This document shows, one piece after another, positions 21,072 through 33,643 of a DNA stretch of 64,000 nt. Made by a program: the position numbers and the translations under genes. The stretch is from the NCBI GenBank assembly GCA_021442155.1, contig CM038215.1, positions 206,764,982 through 206,828,981 on the forward strand. The letters are read 5' to 3'. Within the stretch, counting starts at the first letter, position 1, and each line of letters opens with the position of its first letter. Source of the DNA: Cymbidium sinense (lineage: Eukaryota > Streptophyta > Magnoliopsida > Asparagales > Orchidaceae). The notes under the pieces were generated by a model. The model searched no databases. It was not told the origin of the DNA and saw only the letters and a list, made by a program, of their open reading frames with translations.

Positions 21072-23690
21072 TGTGGTGCTTTAATTTAAAGTCACAGAGA
21101 CACCACCCAAATCTTAAGGGGTAATTATTGAAGTGTTTGATAGTGATATTGAGATATGATGTACTACCTCAAAAGATAGAGGTATTACCCTAAAATGGAC
21201 TCAATCACCTAATAAGAACTCCTAAGAAAGATGGGTCTTCATATATATACCAGAGATCTTTCACCCACTTTACTTGGATAAAGAATAGTACAGTTTATTT
21301 TAAGTCAGATTCTTTAATTCCCTATAGAGGCAAACCACCATAGTTAATTACATCCTAAGAAATGGGAATTTTCTATGAATACTCTTAATTAAAATAGTCA
21401 ATAAATGTCTACAAAGATTTTAAGGTTAGACTATCAAAGGATTGATTATTATTGGAAATCAAATGGGATTATTCAAATAGGAAAACTTCTTCATAGATTC
21501 CAAAGGAAAATAAGTAGGAAGCACACATGATACTAGGAAGCCTAGTGAATGCTTCAATCTACCATATAGTGAGGCTTTATATTTTTAGAAGAGAGATTTA
21601 TTTTTATTTGAGTTAAAATCTTATTAGAATGTTAGGGCTTAGATTCTAACAACCCAAGATTATGGAAATTCCTAAGAAGTGGAGACTTATACTCATAGCC
21701 CAAAGAAAACAAGTATCCTTTAAACTAATATTTAAGGCACTTTAGTGCAAGCTAAGAGTTCAACCTAATTCTACTCGGGGGAATGGGGTATATTGATTCA
21801 TTCCACTGAAGAGAGTGGATCGATCCTGACTCTTCTGGACTTATAACTCCTTAGAGTGGATGCCAACTAACATCTCCTATGCTTTAAAAACCATGTAGGT
21901 CATATGTGGATGCAATATAGTTAGGTTATTATTTAATTAGGAAGAAAGCTAGAATCCTAACCTCACTCCCTAAGAGACTAAATCATGATTATTATGCAAA
22001 CATGATTTAGACTATTGTTAAAAATTTACAAGTTTTTAAGCCATTTTGACAAATTAATTTGGTCCAATGCTTGGGATAATTATGCCTAAATGCATGTTGA
22101 AATTATGTTGTGAGCTAAATCAATGAGAAGAGGTGTTCTCTCATAGGTCAAGCCTATCCCCTATCATGTAAGAGTGGAGATAATTTATTTTCAAGAGTGA
22201 AATAATATGATATGCATGGGATGATAACATACAATATTTATCTAAGGTGTTGATAAATCTTTTATTTATCCTAATTATGAACTTAGGCTTTAAGATGAGG
22301 TTATGAGTTGATTTCACTATTTTTATAAGTTATTAATGGGGTTGAAAAATTAATCTTATCCTAAATAGCCTACCGCATCCAGGCCACACATCAAATTATC
22401 ACACTTTAAGAAACCTATGAAAAGCATGCCATTTCTAGTTCACAATCTAAACATAATAATTAAATATTTGAATTTGATAAAAGAATAAAAGGCTGATGCA
22501 GCCAAGTACCACCATACACCCTGAACAAGAAAAGGAATTGGGTAGCCGAGCTCTACCCTTGTACAATTCAGATTATAATTAAAGATTATAATTGAAATAA
22601 ATGTCATGGGGATCTTCAATTCTATTTCTTCTTTTCTCCTTTGGATTAGTTTGGTCCATGATTCATAGAGCCTCTCTGTTCTTTGCCTTCTAGCCCCTAC
22701 TCATCTTAAACCCCATAGTATTAATCCTAATCCTATTACAGAATTACATCTTCATGAAAAATAAAGTATAACTACACCTATGAAATAAATGTTAGCTAAA
22801 CAAACATACAATCCAATAAATTATACCTCACATATTTAAACTTAGCACCCTACACTTAGATTACCAAGCCCACCTATCCTAATTGGATCATGGCTAGGGG
22901 GTATAAATAGCACCTGCAAGCAAGAATATTTATATTTATTTATTATTACAATATCCTCTCAAGCACAATCCCCTGCATAAAATATCATTAGGCTAAAAAT
23001 GACTTAATATATAATCTATGCACGAAAAATCCTAACATCCAATCTAAAAAGATTACATCACAAAATAAAACATATCACCACAACATACACCCGCCTAACC
23101 TAATACTAAGGTTGGTGACTTAATATTCTAATGTGTGTGCTAAAGCTTAGTGTGGTATGTCTTGATTGATCTTTAGAATTAGAATTTTCTAAAGTCTTAA
23201 GATTATTTAAATTACCCATTAAGGATAATTTCACTTTAAGTCTTTTAGTTGCTTGATTGGACTTTATCTTATGTGTTTTATTTTGTTCACTACTTACTTA
23301 AGATATAATCATTATGAAGAGAAGAAAGAGACTTAACTCTTTCATCCCTAACTTAAGTTGATTTCTAAAGATAGCTTATTATGACGTTAATTCTCTTAAC
23401 AAATCACTTATGAATTTTATTTAGCCAAAGTTTAGGTTAGTCTTAATGAATCTTATACAAACATGAAAGGCATTTCAAGATCAATGAAATTAAGTCACCA
23501 TCACTTGAGTAATACTCCACTACTTTCTTCTATTATCAATAATATCCACACTCTTTTCTTTTTAGTTTCTTTAATATTTGTTTTAGTATATACATATACA
23601 TACAATGTACCCATGTATATGCACACTTAATGGATGTTGATGCGTGAATTTAATAGAAATGTGAGATTTCATCTCGTATTTAAGCTTATG

Positions 23691-23692
<2 letters not shown>

Positions 23693-23773
<81 letters not shown>
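23693..23773. repeat. (AT)n microsatellite
   Basis: About 40 uninterrupted AT units. The open frame overlapping it (poly Ile-Tyr) is an artefact. Confidence 0.97.
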
Positions 23774-23775
<2 letters not shown>

Positions 23776-25622
23776 AATTTAAGCAATACGTGTCATTGTT
23801 AAATCAAGAAAGTGAGATTATCTAAGACCTCCTTGGGGCTACTTAAAAGCCTCGTATTTCTAAGATGTCTAGACTATATACTTGTCCATTCAAATACATA
23901 TAAGCATATACATAAGCCTAGAAATAAAATCATGAAAAGGTTGTGTATAAATATCCTTTATTTATGTAAAGGTTGATGGCATAAAGAAAGGGTTTTACTT
24001 TATATTCTAACTTATGCACACATATAAATGAAATTAAGCAAGTATGTGTCGTTGTTAAACCAAGGAAGTGAGATTATTTAAGACCTCCTAGGGGCTACTT
24101 AAAGTCTCGTGTTCTCAGGATGTCCAAACTATATGCTTGTTAATTCAAATACATTAATACATAAGTATGAACATAGGAATAAAACCATTAATTGCCATCT
24201 TTTAATTACAAATAAATAAACATTTCAGCTTCACATAATTAATTATTTATAATAGCATTGATTTAAGCTTCAAATCACATGATTCATAAGTAACATATAG
24301 TTTCAAAATAGTTTGAGATTCACTTGTGATAATAGCTACATCATATAATAACGTTTATCCAACTCATGCAATTTGAATGTGGCATATTCTTTTGATTTAA
24401 ATGCAGCACTTGACATACACATTTATGATAATTGAAAGGAAGTAATTTAATATCACGACACAACATTCTTGATTTCATTAGAACCTAAAGATAATCAAGT
24501 TAAATAAGCATCCACTAAGCCTAATCAAAGCTTTTTTAGGGTTTAATTTTAATGTTAAAGTAACTAAAACCTAAAGAAAAGAAATGATACTTAGAATTCA
24601 CTCCATCCCATATTAGTTTATTGATATGTTGAAGGAAAGAAATTAAATATATGTTATGAATTAATTAGGTTCAATCTATTAATTATATCAATTTGATTAC
24701 CCTTCCCAAGCTTCTTTAATTTAACTAATCACTTAAACATGAGCCTTCAATGATATGCTATGGAAGAATAAAATTGGCAATGCACTTAAAGAGATTTAAT
24801 GCAATTAGGCTCATGCTTAAGAGTTAATTAAATTAAGGAAGGAAAAGATTCAAGCTAAAAACTCTTAAGATTTCCCCACACTAATAGGAGAATCTTAATT
24901 TATTCAATGACTTTATGTTATTAAACACATAAAGTGATTAATGGGTTGAAACTTGAGTTTTTAAATTAATTTTATTTGGATTTCATTATTATTTTTTTTA
25001 GTTTATCTTTAATTACTAAACATATTAATTAACCCATTAAAGGAATACATTTGGAAATAATTGGGAGAGGAGGTCCTAATTGATTTCCACATTATTTCCA
25101 CTATTTTCATCAATTAATTATCCTTAATTACTCAATTTTACTATTCACTAATTTTAATAATTATTAAATCAATTAAAAGGGATAATTAAGATTAAAATTT
25201 TAGGATTTCCCAAACAACTTGGCAAATAAATCGAAGAAAAAATATGGGAGGTAAAGGGCATCGTATGAAATCGACATGCCAAACCAAGAATTAATTAGCC
25301 AAGTAATTTGGCCTTAATTAAGATAATTAGTCTAAGATTCAAATCTTAATTGCACACTATAATTAGGCATTAATTAGGAATTTTATTTTTGTTAACTTTT
25401 TCTCTATCTAAGCTTTCTAGAATGGGTTTATTTACATTTTTTGAATTTTTCTATAATTAGTTATAATTTTTCAAAGTTTTGGCTATTTAATTAATTATTT
25501 TAAACCATCGGTGCCATCTAGATGCTCACACGGTAGCACATTCCATGTGGCATTATGGTATTAGTAATTTAAAACATCTAACATGGCTACTAACTCAGCG
25601 ACAACGGATGCAGTTTCATCCT

Positions 25623-25649
25623 GACCATCCAATCTCATATCGGATGGTC
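25623..25649. repeat. Y-block hairpin (F1 5' LTR)
   Basis: GACCATCC pairs perfectly with GGATGGTC across an 11-base middle that can add two more pairs. It is equivalent to the hairpins at 29103-29138, 40862-40882 and 44346-44372. Confidence 0.7.
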
Positions 25650-25824
25650 AAGATTAATCACATGATTATGAAGGGATTGAATCAAGATTTTTAACACAAT
25701 TAATCATGGGCATCTATTCTAATCATGCCGAATGGATGGCCAATGATCCATCATCCATTGAGTGCCAAAAGATAGACATTGTCTACCTTTTGCTGCTTGA
25801 TCCAAGTTAGCTAGATCTTGTTTG

Positions 25825-25829
25825 ACTGT
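25825..25829. repeat. Left target duplication of solo LTR C
   Basis: ACTGT here against ACAGT at 33639-33643, four of five identical. Excision of C rejoins a Y-V sequence that aligns with 41060-41100. Confidence 0.65.
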
Positions 25830-26054
25830 TGTTGGCCTCACTTTTGGAGTGAGCTCACAACTTCCCCATATTAGACATAAGACTCCTCTCACACTAAGAG
25901 TTCCTTAGTCTTAAGACACTTCTAGTATTTAGGTGAACATTTAACCTAACCCTAGAGACTTAGAAGAGTTAGCCATAGGAATAGGTTATGCCTTAAGGGT
26001 ATTTGGATGACTTGCCTACCCTATAGCTTGAACCAAATCCTTCCTTCCTTCTTT

Positions 26055-26590
26055 CAAATAAATTCCATATCAAATATTAAATCAATTTCAACTTAATTGA
26101 TTTTCTCAAATTCAAATCAATTCCAAAATCCAAATCATGAATCAATTCCAAATGATTGAAATCCATGATCAATTCCAAATCCAAAATCTTTCCTAAGCTT
26201 TTGATTTCATCTTATGGACTTAACTCAAATCAAATCTTAAATCAATTCCAACTTAATTGATTTTCTCAAATTCAAATCAGTTCCAAAATCCAAATCATGA
26301 ATCAATTCCAAATAATTGAAATCCATGATCAATTCCAAATCCAAAATCTTTCCTAAGCTTTGATTTCATCTTATGGACTTAGCTCAAATCAAATCTTAAA
26401 TCAATTTCAACTTAATTGATTTTCTCAAATTCAAATCAATTCCAAAATCCAAATCATGAATCAAATCTGAATGATTAAAATCTATGATCAATTCCAAATC
26501 AAAAAATCTTTCCTGAGCCATTTTGATTTCATCTTATGGACTTAGCCAAACCAAATCCAAATAACTTCAAACTCAAAAGATTTTCTCATA
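26055..26590. repeat. Tandem repeat, period about 160 bp
   Basis: Three clear copies (ACTTAATTGA at 26091, 26251 and 26410) plus a degenerate fourth, near the X end of copy C. I did not see this array in the other LTR copies. Confidence 0.9.
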
Positions 26591-26599
26591 ACCCATTTA

Positions 26600-28180
26600 T
26601 ATTCTCAATTATATTCACAAATATAAATGAAATATAAATTCAAATAAACAAACCAATTGTAAAACTCAAGCTCAAATCTAACCTAAATCCAACCTATACC
26701 CTTTCAAGTCAAATTCTCGAACTTAGCCAAATCAAACTCAAACCAATCCAAACCCATAGATTTTCTTCATGATTCAATCAATCCTTCAATCATCAATCCA
26801 AATACAAACATAAACTTCAATCACCAAACCAAAATCAAACCAACCCAAGTCAAACCCATGTTCACCCTTTTGACTTGAAATTGTCAAATGAATCAAAACC
26901 CATTTGACTCCAAATCACTTACATTGGCTTTATATCTCAATCATAAGTCCATATGTGAGTTCAACCAAACTTGAATCAAGCCTTGATCAAGTTAATTGAC
27001 CCATTTAGGCTCACTTGACCCAAAGTGACCTAAAGCACCTTTTTGAGCCAAATTCTAATCCAACCCAAATTGGATAGAACTAAGCTCATATAAGCCTCAT
27101 ATTGTGAGCAACAATCATTATGGGATAATCAATAACCCAAATTGGGTCAAACTAAGTCAAACCTAGCCATTGACCAAGTCAACACTTAACTAAAATGAAA
27201 TCCAAACTAGCCAAAATCCACTATATGCCAAATTAATTGAAACCATTAATCTAAACCAATCCATCATCATTGATTGAACATGATCAAGCCATCAATTGAG
27301 CCAAACCTAGCCCAATTGGCCACTTGAACCAAGTTGGCCCAACTTGACCTAAAAAGCAAAAATGGGTAAATCTTGATCTAAGCAAAATTAATTGCAACTA
27401 ATGGGTCAAATTCATTCTAGAGTCATTGTTGAACTTGACCAAAGCCTCAATTGGCCAACTAGACCCAACCTAGCTTAATTGACCATGAACCCAACTTGAC
27501 CTAAAAGGTCAAATCAACTTGAAATCAAACCAAACAAAAATTGAATGAAACCAAAACTTACAATACATTTCAAATGATCAACCAAACCTAAAAAAACCCA
27601 TGACCTAACCTAATCAGGTCAAATAGGTCAAATTGGTCAACTTGACCCATTTAACCCAGCTTGACTTAAAAGGTCAAATCAACTTGAAATCAAACCAAAC
27701 AAAAAATAATTGAAACCAAAACATACAATACACTTCAAATGATCAATCAAACCTAAACAAACCCATGACCTAACCTAATTAGGCCAAATAGGTCAAATTG
27801 GTCAACTTGGCCCATTTGACCTAAGTGAACTCAAATGTACTAAAACACTTCAAATGGTCATATGAACTTAACCCAACCCTTGGTTTGACCCAATTTAACC
27901 AATTGTTCAACTTGAGCCAAATCATATCAAATCAACTCCAAATTCATTGAAAATTGGCATAACCCATTTTTCAATCATTTCAAATCTGACCAAAACAAAA
28001 TCAAGGGAAATTAACCATTTAACCTCTAAGTCAAAGGGTAACCTATGGCCAAATCCACTTAGAATTTATTCAATTCCTTTTCATGGCCACATGGCATTCT
28101 TTTAATGGTCCATTTGGACACCAAGGAAGGTGGTGCGCATGACCCAATGGGTTTGGTTAGGCCAAACCCAACCCAAGGCC
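26600..28180. repeat. W block: TTGACC/GGTCAA-rich array (copy C)
   Basis: The inverted counterpart of the W array, with words such as CAACTTGACC, AGGTCAAAT and CCAATTGG. Two segments of about 180 bases (27480-27660 and 27660-27840) are near-copies of each other. No coding signal. Confidence 0.7.
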
Positions 28181-29102
28181 AAAACTGGCCCCTCCAATGG
28201 AATTTCTCCATTTAGATCACCTCCTACACTCATTTAACACATCACCTCCACCCTTCCACTCCTCCACCAAAATTGAAGCACATGGATCTCCTAACAACCA
28301 AAACAAAGCATTCAACCACCTCAATTTGATCAAAATGGCAAGGCAAGCCTCGACTGTTCGATCCAAGGAGGGGGAGATATACTCCCCCTCATTCCCACTC
28401 AAACCATCTTCCTTGCATTCAATTGAGCTCAGAGGATCAAAGGTAAGCTTCTCCAAGTTTCTCAAGCATTCTTAAGCTCATCCAATTTCTTCCTTCTCAA
28501 TTTTGCTTAAAATAAAAATAGGGGAGGCCTAAGGGAATTCCACTTCACTCAATTCTCCACCAAACCTCAATTCACTTTGCATGCACCATCAAGGAGGCAA
28601 GTCAAGCTCACCCAAAGCTTTTCCCAAGCATCCAAGCCACAGGAAGGGAGACCTAGATCAAAGCTGTAAGCTGTTGGAGGGAGCTTTGGTCAATTGGGAG
28701 ATCCATTTCAAATTGAACCTTCAAACTTTCAACAAAGCTTCATCTCCACTAGACAAAGCTACCACCACCGTTGAAAGCACCGGTGATAGCCTCCGGTGTG
28801 GTATGAATCAAAACTGACCTTAAGTTCAAAACTGCTTGGTCCTTTGTGAAGGGAATTGTCACCCCCATCAAAATTCAACTGTTGGATGTTCTTCCGTATG
28901 CTCCTTGATGGTTTGGGCTGAATCTCAGCCTAATCTGAGCTCATGTGAGCGTCGATCAAGCCATGGAGAATGGACTGTCTCCATCTCCCGTAGCTTAGGC
29001 AAGGATGAATCATGGGACGTCCATCCTGCGTGTTTTGGATGGATGACCTTGATTAAAACACGCTAGATCCATTGATTTAATCCTTTAAAACCACTGGTTT
29101 AA

Positions 29103-29138
29103 CCCTGGCCATCCGATCCTTGATCGAATGGTCCAGGG
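29103..29138. repeat. Y-block hairpin (copy C)
   Basis: The longest version: CCCTGGCCATCCGAT, loop CCTTG, then ATCGAATGGTCCAGGG. About 15 pairs with one C/A mismatch (G-U on the other strand) and one bulged T. It lies in the CpG-rich Y block. Confidence 0.75.
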
Positions 29139-32100
29139 AAAAGTGCATCATGCGGCCAGCTAACGCGGTGTGCGATGTGACAACTTAAATAACCAATCTC
29201 ATCATGCCACGTGAAAAGTGTGCACCGTGTCAGCAGCCCACATGGCGCCAACGGGATTAGTTATCCATTAATCACAGAGACTTCATAAATTCATAATTAA
29301 ATGTAAAAAAATCCAAAAAAATGCAAAATCAAGTTCATTTTAAAGAAAATTCAGAGGGAAATCTAATAAAATTATTTATACTTGATTTTGAGCAGTGGAG
29401 TTTCCTCAATTAGGGTTTAATTAAAAATATAATAATCTTAATTACTCTCTAATGACTTTATTAATTAATTCCAAATTTCTTGAGCATGCTCAATGGGATG
29501 ACTTCTGCCTCCCTTAATTTTCTTGAGATGTATTAATGAGTTAATTAAAGAAATTAATTAATGAACCATTAGTCACCCTCTTAATGTAACTTAGACTAAT
29601 TAAGCATTTGAATAATGATTTAATCCCTTAATTGAGATAATTAAATATTATTTAAGTGAAGAGGAGGTTTATGGAATGGGTTTGGGATATTTTCCTAAGT
29701 TATTCCCTAAACCCCCTTTCTTCCTTAATCCAAACCTAATTAAGGATTAATCCACTAATGATCTACTTAATTAATCTAATCAAATTTTCAAAATCAATCT
29801 AAAATTTATCAATCTCTTTTTGGGTAGATCCTTAGGTGTTCAAAAGCCTAAGGTAGGTTTAGGGAAATCATATCCAACTCACATGTGTGAGATGGTTATG
29901 AAAGTATTTAATTAAATCCTTTAGCTTAATTAATCAACAATTATGAGCCAGCCCCTTTCTTTCTTAGGACATTGTTGATTTAAATTCCATGTGATTGCAT
30001 ATCATATGTTGGCTCATAATTGTTAGGTTAATTATGTTAAAGTGGTATAGGAAATGGGTAATTAATGGATTTAATTGACACGTTAACCGAAATAAAACAT
30101 AAAAATCAATCCAATTGTTCTAAAATTAAACTAAATTGATTCACACATGGGGGAAATGGTTTAGGACCAGCAAACCCTTTCTCTTAAATCATTTTCAAAT
30201 AAAAATAAAAGTCTCTTTAAGCAATTTTGATTCACTTTGAATAATCTTATCTTATATGATTGTCTTTAGGAATTAATTAGGGTGAAAGAAATCAAATGCT
30301 TACATTACTTTATTTCTTTCCAAGTATGCTAATATTATATGCCATATGAAATCATGCATTCATATCTTTTGAAAAAATCATGATTAAATAAAATGTTTCC
30401 TTTATGTCAAATTGCATATTTTGGATAAACTTAAGAATATGAGTGGTTATTATCACTATTAAATCAAAAACTATTTTCAAAACCTATAGATCAAATATTC
30501 TCATGTTACTTATAAATATTTATAAGGTTACATGTGATTATAATATAAGATATGATTTATGTGATTTTTCTCTTCTTTTAACATGGATTTGAATAGGATT
30601 TGTAGAGTGTATAGTTCATTTGAAAGGAACATAACACTTACTTAAATCTATTCCTATCCATTTATATGTTATGACTTAAGAAGGATCCTCACATTTACAT
30701 ATGTAAATTGCATAATCAAACTAAATAAAATACAAAAATCTTTTGCATGATTCTTCTTCCATTTATTTATTGTTGCACATGCACATGTATTTAAGAAAAT
30801 TGGTATATTAGTATGGACATCCCAGGGTTGCAAGGCTTTAAGTATCCCCAAGTAGGTCTTGTACCTTACACCTCTGGTGTATAAAATAATGGCATCGTAC
30901 TCACTTACATCTTTCATACATGTAAATGTGCATTTGATTAATGGTTAAAAGAAGTCCCTCATTTCTACTTACTAAAAACATGCATTCATGGAATATCCAA
31001 ATTTTTGTAAACAACATCTCTTTGCATTCATCATTAAGGTGTGCTAAGATTTGCATAGCATGTATAGTTATGCTTAGGTTCATTCATATGCATGATATCA
31101 TGGTGGAAAGAAATAAAGGGTTGTGTGTTATCTGATAGTAATTCACCTTAATTAATCCTAAGATGCATTTCTTATTGAATAGGTTTATTTAAAGAAAATC
31201 TAAACTTAGGTTTAATTAAAACACATAATAAAACATTCACTAAATAAAAATTACTAATGAATCTACATTAGAAATTACATAAGGTGGGGATGAAAGAGGT
31301 GTTATCTTCTCTTTTCTTCTCTTCTCTTTACAATACTTCGTAACTAAGTGTAAATTCACTCAAATCAAATTAAATCATCAAATAAAATGGACAAATCAAC
31401 TAAACCACTTAAACTAAACCACCTTCCTAAGTTGAATATCTGTCACTTAGAAAATTCTAATCTTAAATCTTAGTTAAGACATGTCACACAAGTTTTAAAT
31501 GGTACATACTTTAGGCTAAGTCACCATTTCTAGCTCTATGTTAGGGTGTTTCATGGTTTGGTGCCTAATTTTGTTTTGTGATGTAATGCTTTAGACTAGA
31601 TGTTAGGGTGTATATGCATAGACTAGATGGTAGGGAAATTTTAGCCTAATCATGTCTTTTGCAGGGGATTGTGCTTCATGGACATTGTATTAAAAATATG
31701 AATATTTTTGTTATGTAGGTTGCTTATATCCCTAAGCATAATCTAAACTAGGACATGTGGACTTTGTTATCCATGTGTGGGGTGCTAAGTTCAAATTATT
31801 CATATACATGCTTGGGTTGTGTGTTATGTTTAGCTAATCTCTATTTTGCAGGTTTAGATAGATTTACTTTTCCCATTTTTATGTAATTTTGCAATTAAGA
31901 TTTGGAATGAATGTTATGGGGTATTACAATGAAAATTGGTCATAAGACTAAGTCTTATGTACCATGTGAAGCCTTGGAGCAAACTACATCCCAACCAACC
32001 AAAGAAAGAAAGAAATGAAGAAGAAAGGAAAAGAAGAAATGAAAAAATGAAGAATGAAGACCCCCATAACATGAATTCATTTTAATTGTAATTATTCATT

Positions 32101-33638
32101 TATAACCTGGGTTGTATAAGGGTAGAGCATAACTACCCACATTTCTTTTCAGGTTTGTGCGGTGGAGCCTGACTATATCGGCCTCTTATTCTTTTATGCT
32201 AGCTTTATAAAATTATTTTATGTTTATTTAGCTTGTGCATTAAGATGGCATGATTTTTATAATTTCTTCATTGTTTGATGAATGGCCTGGATGCGATTAG
32301 GCTCTAAGAAAAAAATAAATTTTCTATCTAATTAATCAACTCAAAATTAAAATCAAATAACTCATAACCTCACCTAAAGCCTAGGACATAAATCAAAATA
32401 ATAAAATATTTAGCAACCCCTTAGCTAGATATTATATGTTTCACATCATGCATAAAATCATCTTGCTTCACTCTTGCTTATGGAGGGCTTCCACCTTTGC
32501 CAGAGAAAATGGCTTGACCTTTGAGAGCCATGGTGGAAACACACCTTATTCTTGTTGATTTTGGCCCATAACTAATTTCTCTTACATTAGGCATATGAAT
32601 CACATAGCCTATGTCAAATAAATTGTCCAAAAATTAAAATAAAACTTAACAAAAATTTGCATTAGATTAAGTCATTACTCATGCCCTTCATAATCAAGTC
32701 TCTTAGGGAGTGTGTTTAAGGACTTAGTCTTCTTTCTAAATAAACAACAGCTTAGTTATCTTGCAAAAGCAGAAGACTTGCCTACATGTATTTAAATTTG
32801 TAGGAGGAGTTAGTTGGTGGCCACCTCCAAGCAGTTGTAAGTCTAACAGTAGGATGGTTTATCCTCTCTTGTGGAGGTAAACCATATGCCCATTTTTGCC
32901 TTAAATTTAGGTCATATTTTGGCCCTCGCCAAAGCTCCCTCGATTTAGGATCCGAGGTTGTTGTTTTCCTTTGCAGCCTACAAGCATAAATCCTCACCTC
33001 TTAGGCATTTTCACAATCTTGTGTAGTGGAATTATAAGCCCTAAATTTCTAATAAAAATTCAACTCAAACATATAAATCACCCCAATTTTAAAAATATAA
33101 AGCCTAACCATAGGATAGTTTAGGATGTTCACTAGGCTTCATAGTATCATGAAAATTCCCCGCTCATCTCCCATGGCTTTGATAGTAACTCTTCCCTTTT
33201 AATCAATCCCACTTGATATTCCAAACATAACTAATTGATTGATAGTCCTATCTTTGAAATCTTTGGAGATAATGATCATTTATCTTAATCGAGAGTATTC
33301 TTAAGGAATCTCATTCTTTAAGATGTAATTAACTATGGGAGCTTACCTCCATAGGGAACTTAACAAACCTAGTTTAAAATAAACCCTACTTTACTTTTTC
33401 ATGTAAAGTAGGGGAAGAATCTCTAGTACATTCGAAGACCCATTATCCTTAGGAGTCCTTATTAGGTGATTAGGTCCATTGTAGGGTGGTGACTTCTATC
33501 TTTAGAGATATTACATCATTCCTTGATGCCATATCCAATCACCCTAATAAGAACATCTGCAGATCTACGTGGTATCCAATTAGCTTATTTTTTGTTTTCA
33601 TTTACCTCATAAATGAAAATAAAATAATAAACACCACA

Positions 33639-33643
33639 ACAGT
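33639..33643. repeat. Right target duplication of solo LTR C
   Basis: ACAGT, compare ACTGT at 25825-25829. Confidence 0.65.

Larger units (their letters stand above)
21072..25829 (-). mobile_element. F1 5' LTR, U and Y blocks
   Basis: It begins TGTGGTGCTTTAATTT, carries the full U block to about 25440, then the Y block (25500-25829), where solo LTR C interrupts it. It continues at 33644. The (AT)n run at 23693-23773 is inside. There are no genes. Confidence 0.75.
25830..33638 (+). mobile_element. Solo giant LTR C, inverted (7.8 kb)
   Basis: A complete LTR on the + strand: TGTTGGCCTCACTTTTGG at the left and AATAAACACCACA at the right, with 5-bp near-identical flanks. Sense order: X 25830-26040, W 26055-28180, V 28180-29060, Y 29060-29290, U 29290-33638. 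It is opposite in orientation to the F1 LTR it interrupts. Frames at 28197-28475, 28581-28817 and 28836-29066 lie in the GC-richer V block and are not preserved in other copies. It is the best template for the intact LTR because no other element interrupts it. Confidence 0.8.

Noticed and set aside
28197..29066. Cluster of open frames (92, 78 and 76 residues) in LTR C
   Set aside because: Higher GC lengthens chance frames here. They overlap frames on the other strand, lack domains and are not kept in the other V blocks.
30669..31135. Overlapping 60-82-residue frames on both strands in LTR C
   Set aside because: Within the U block, not conserved in other copies and without any known motif.
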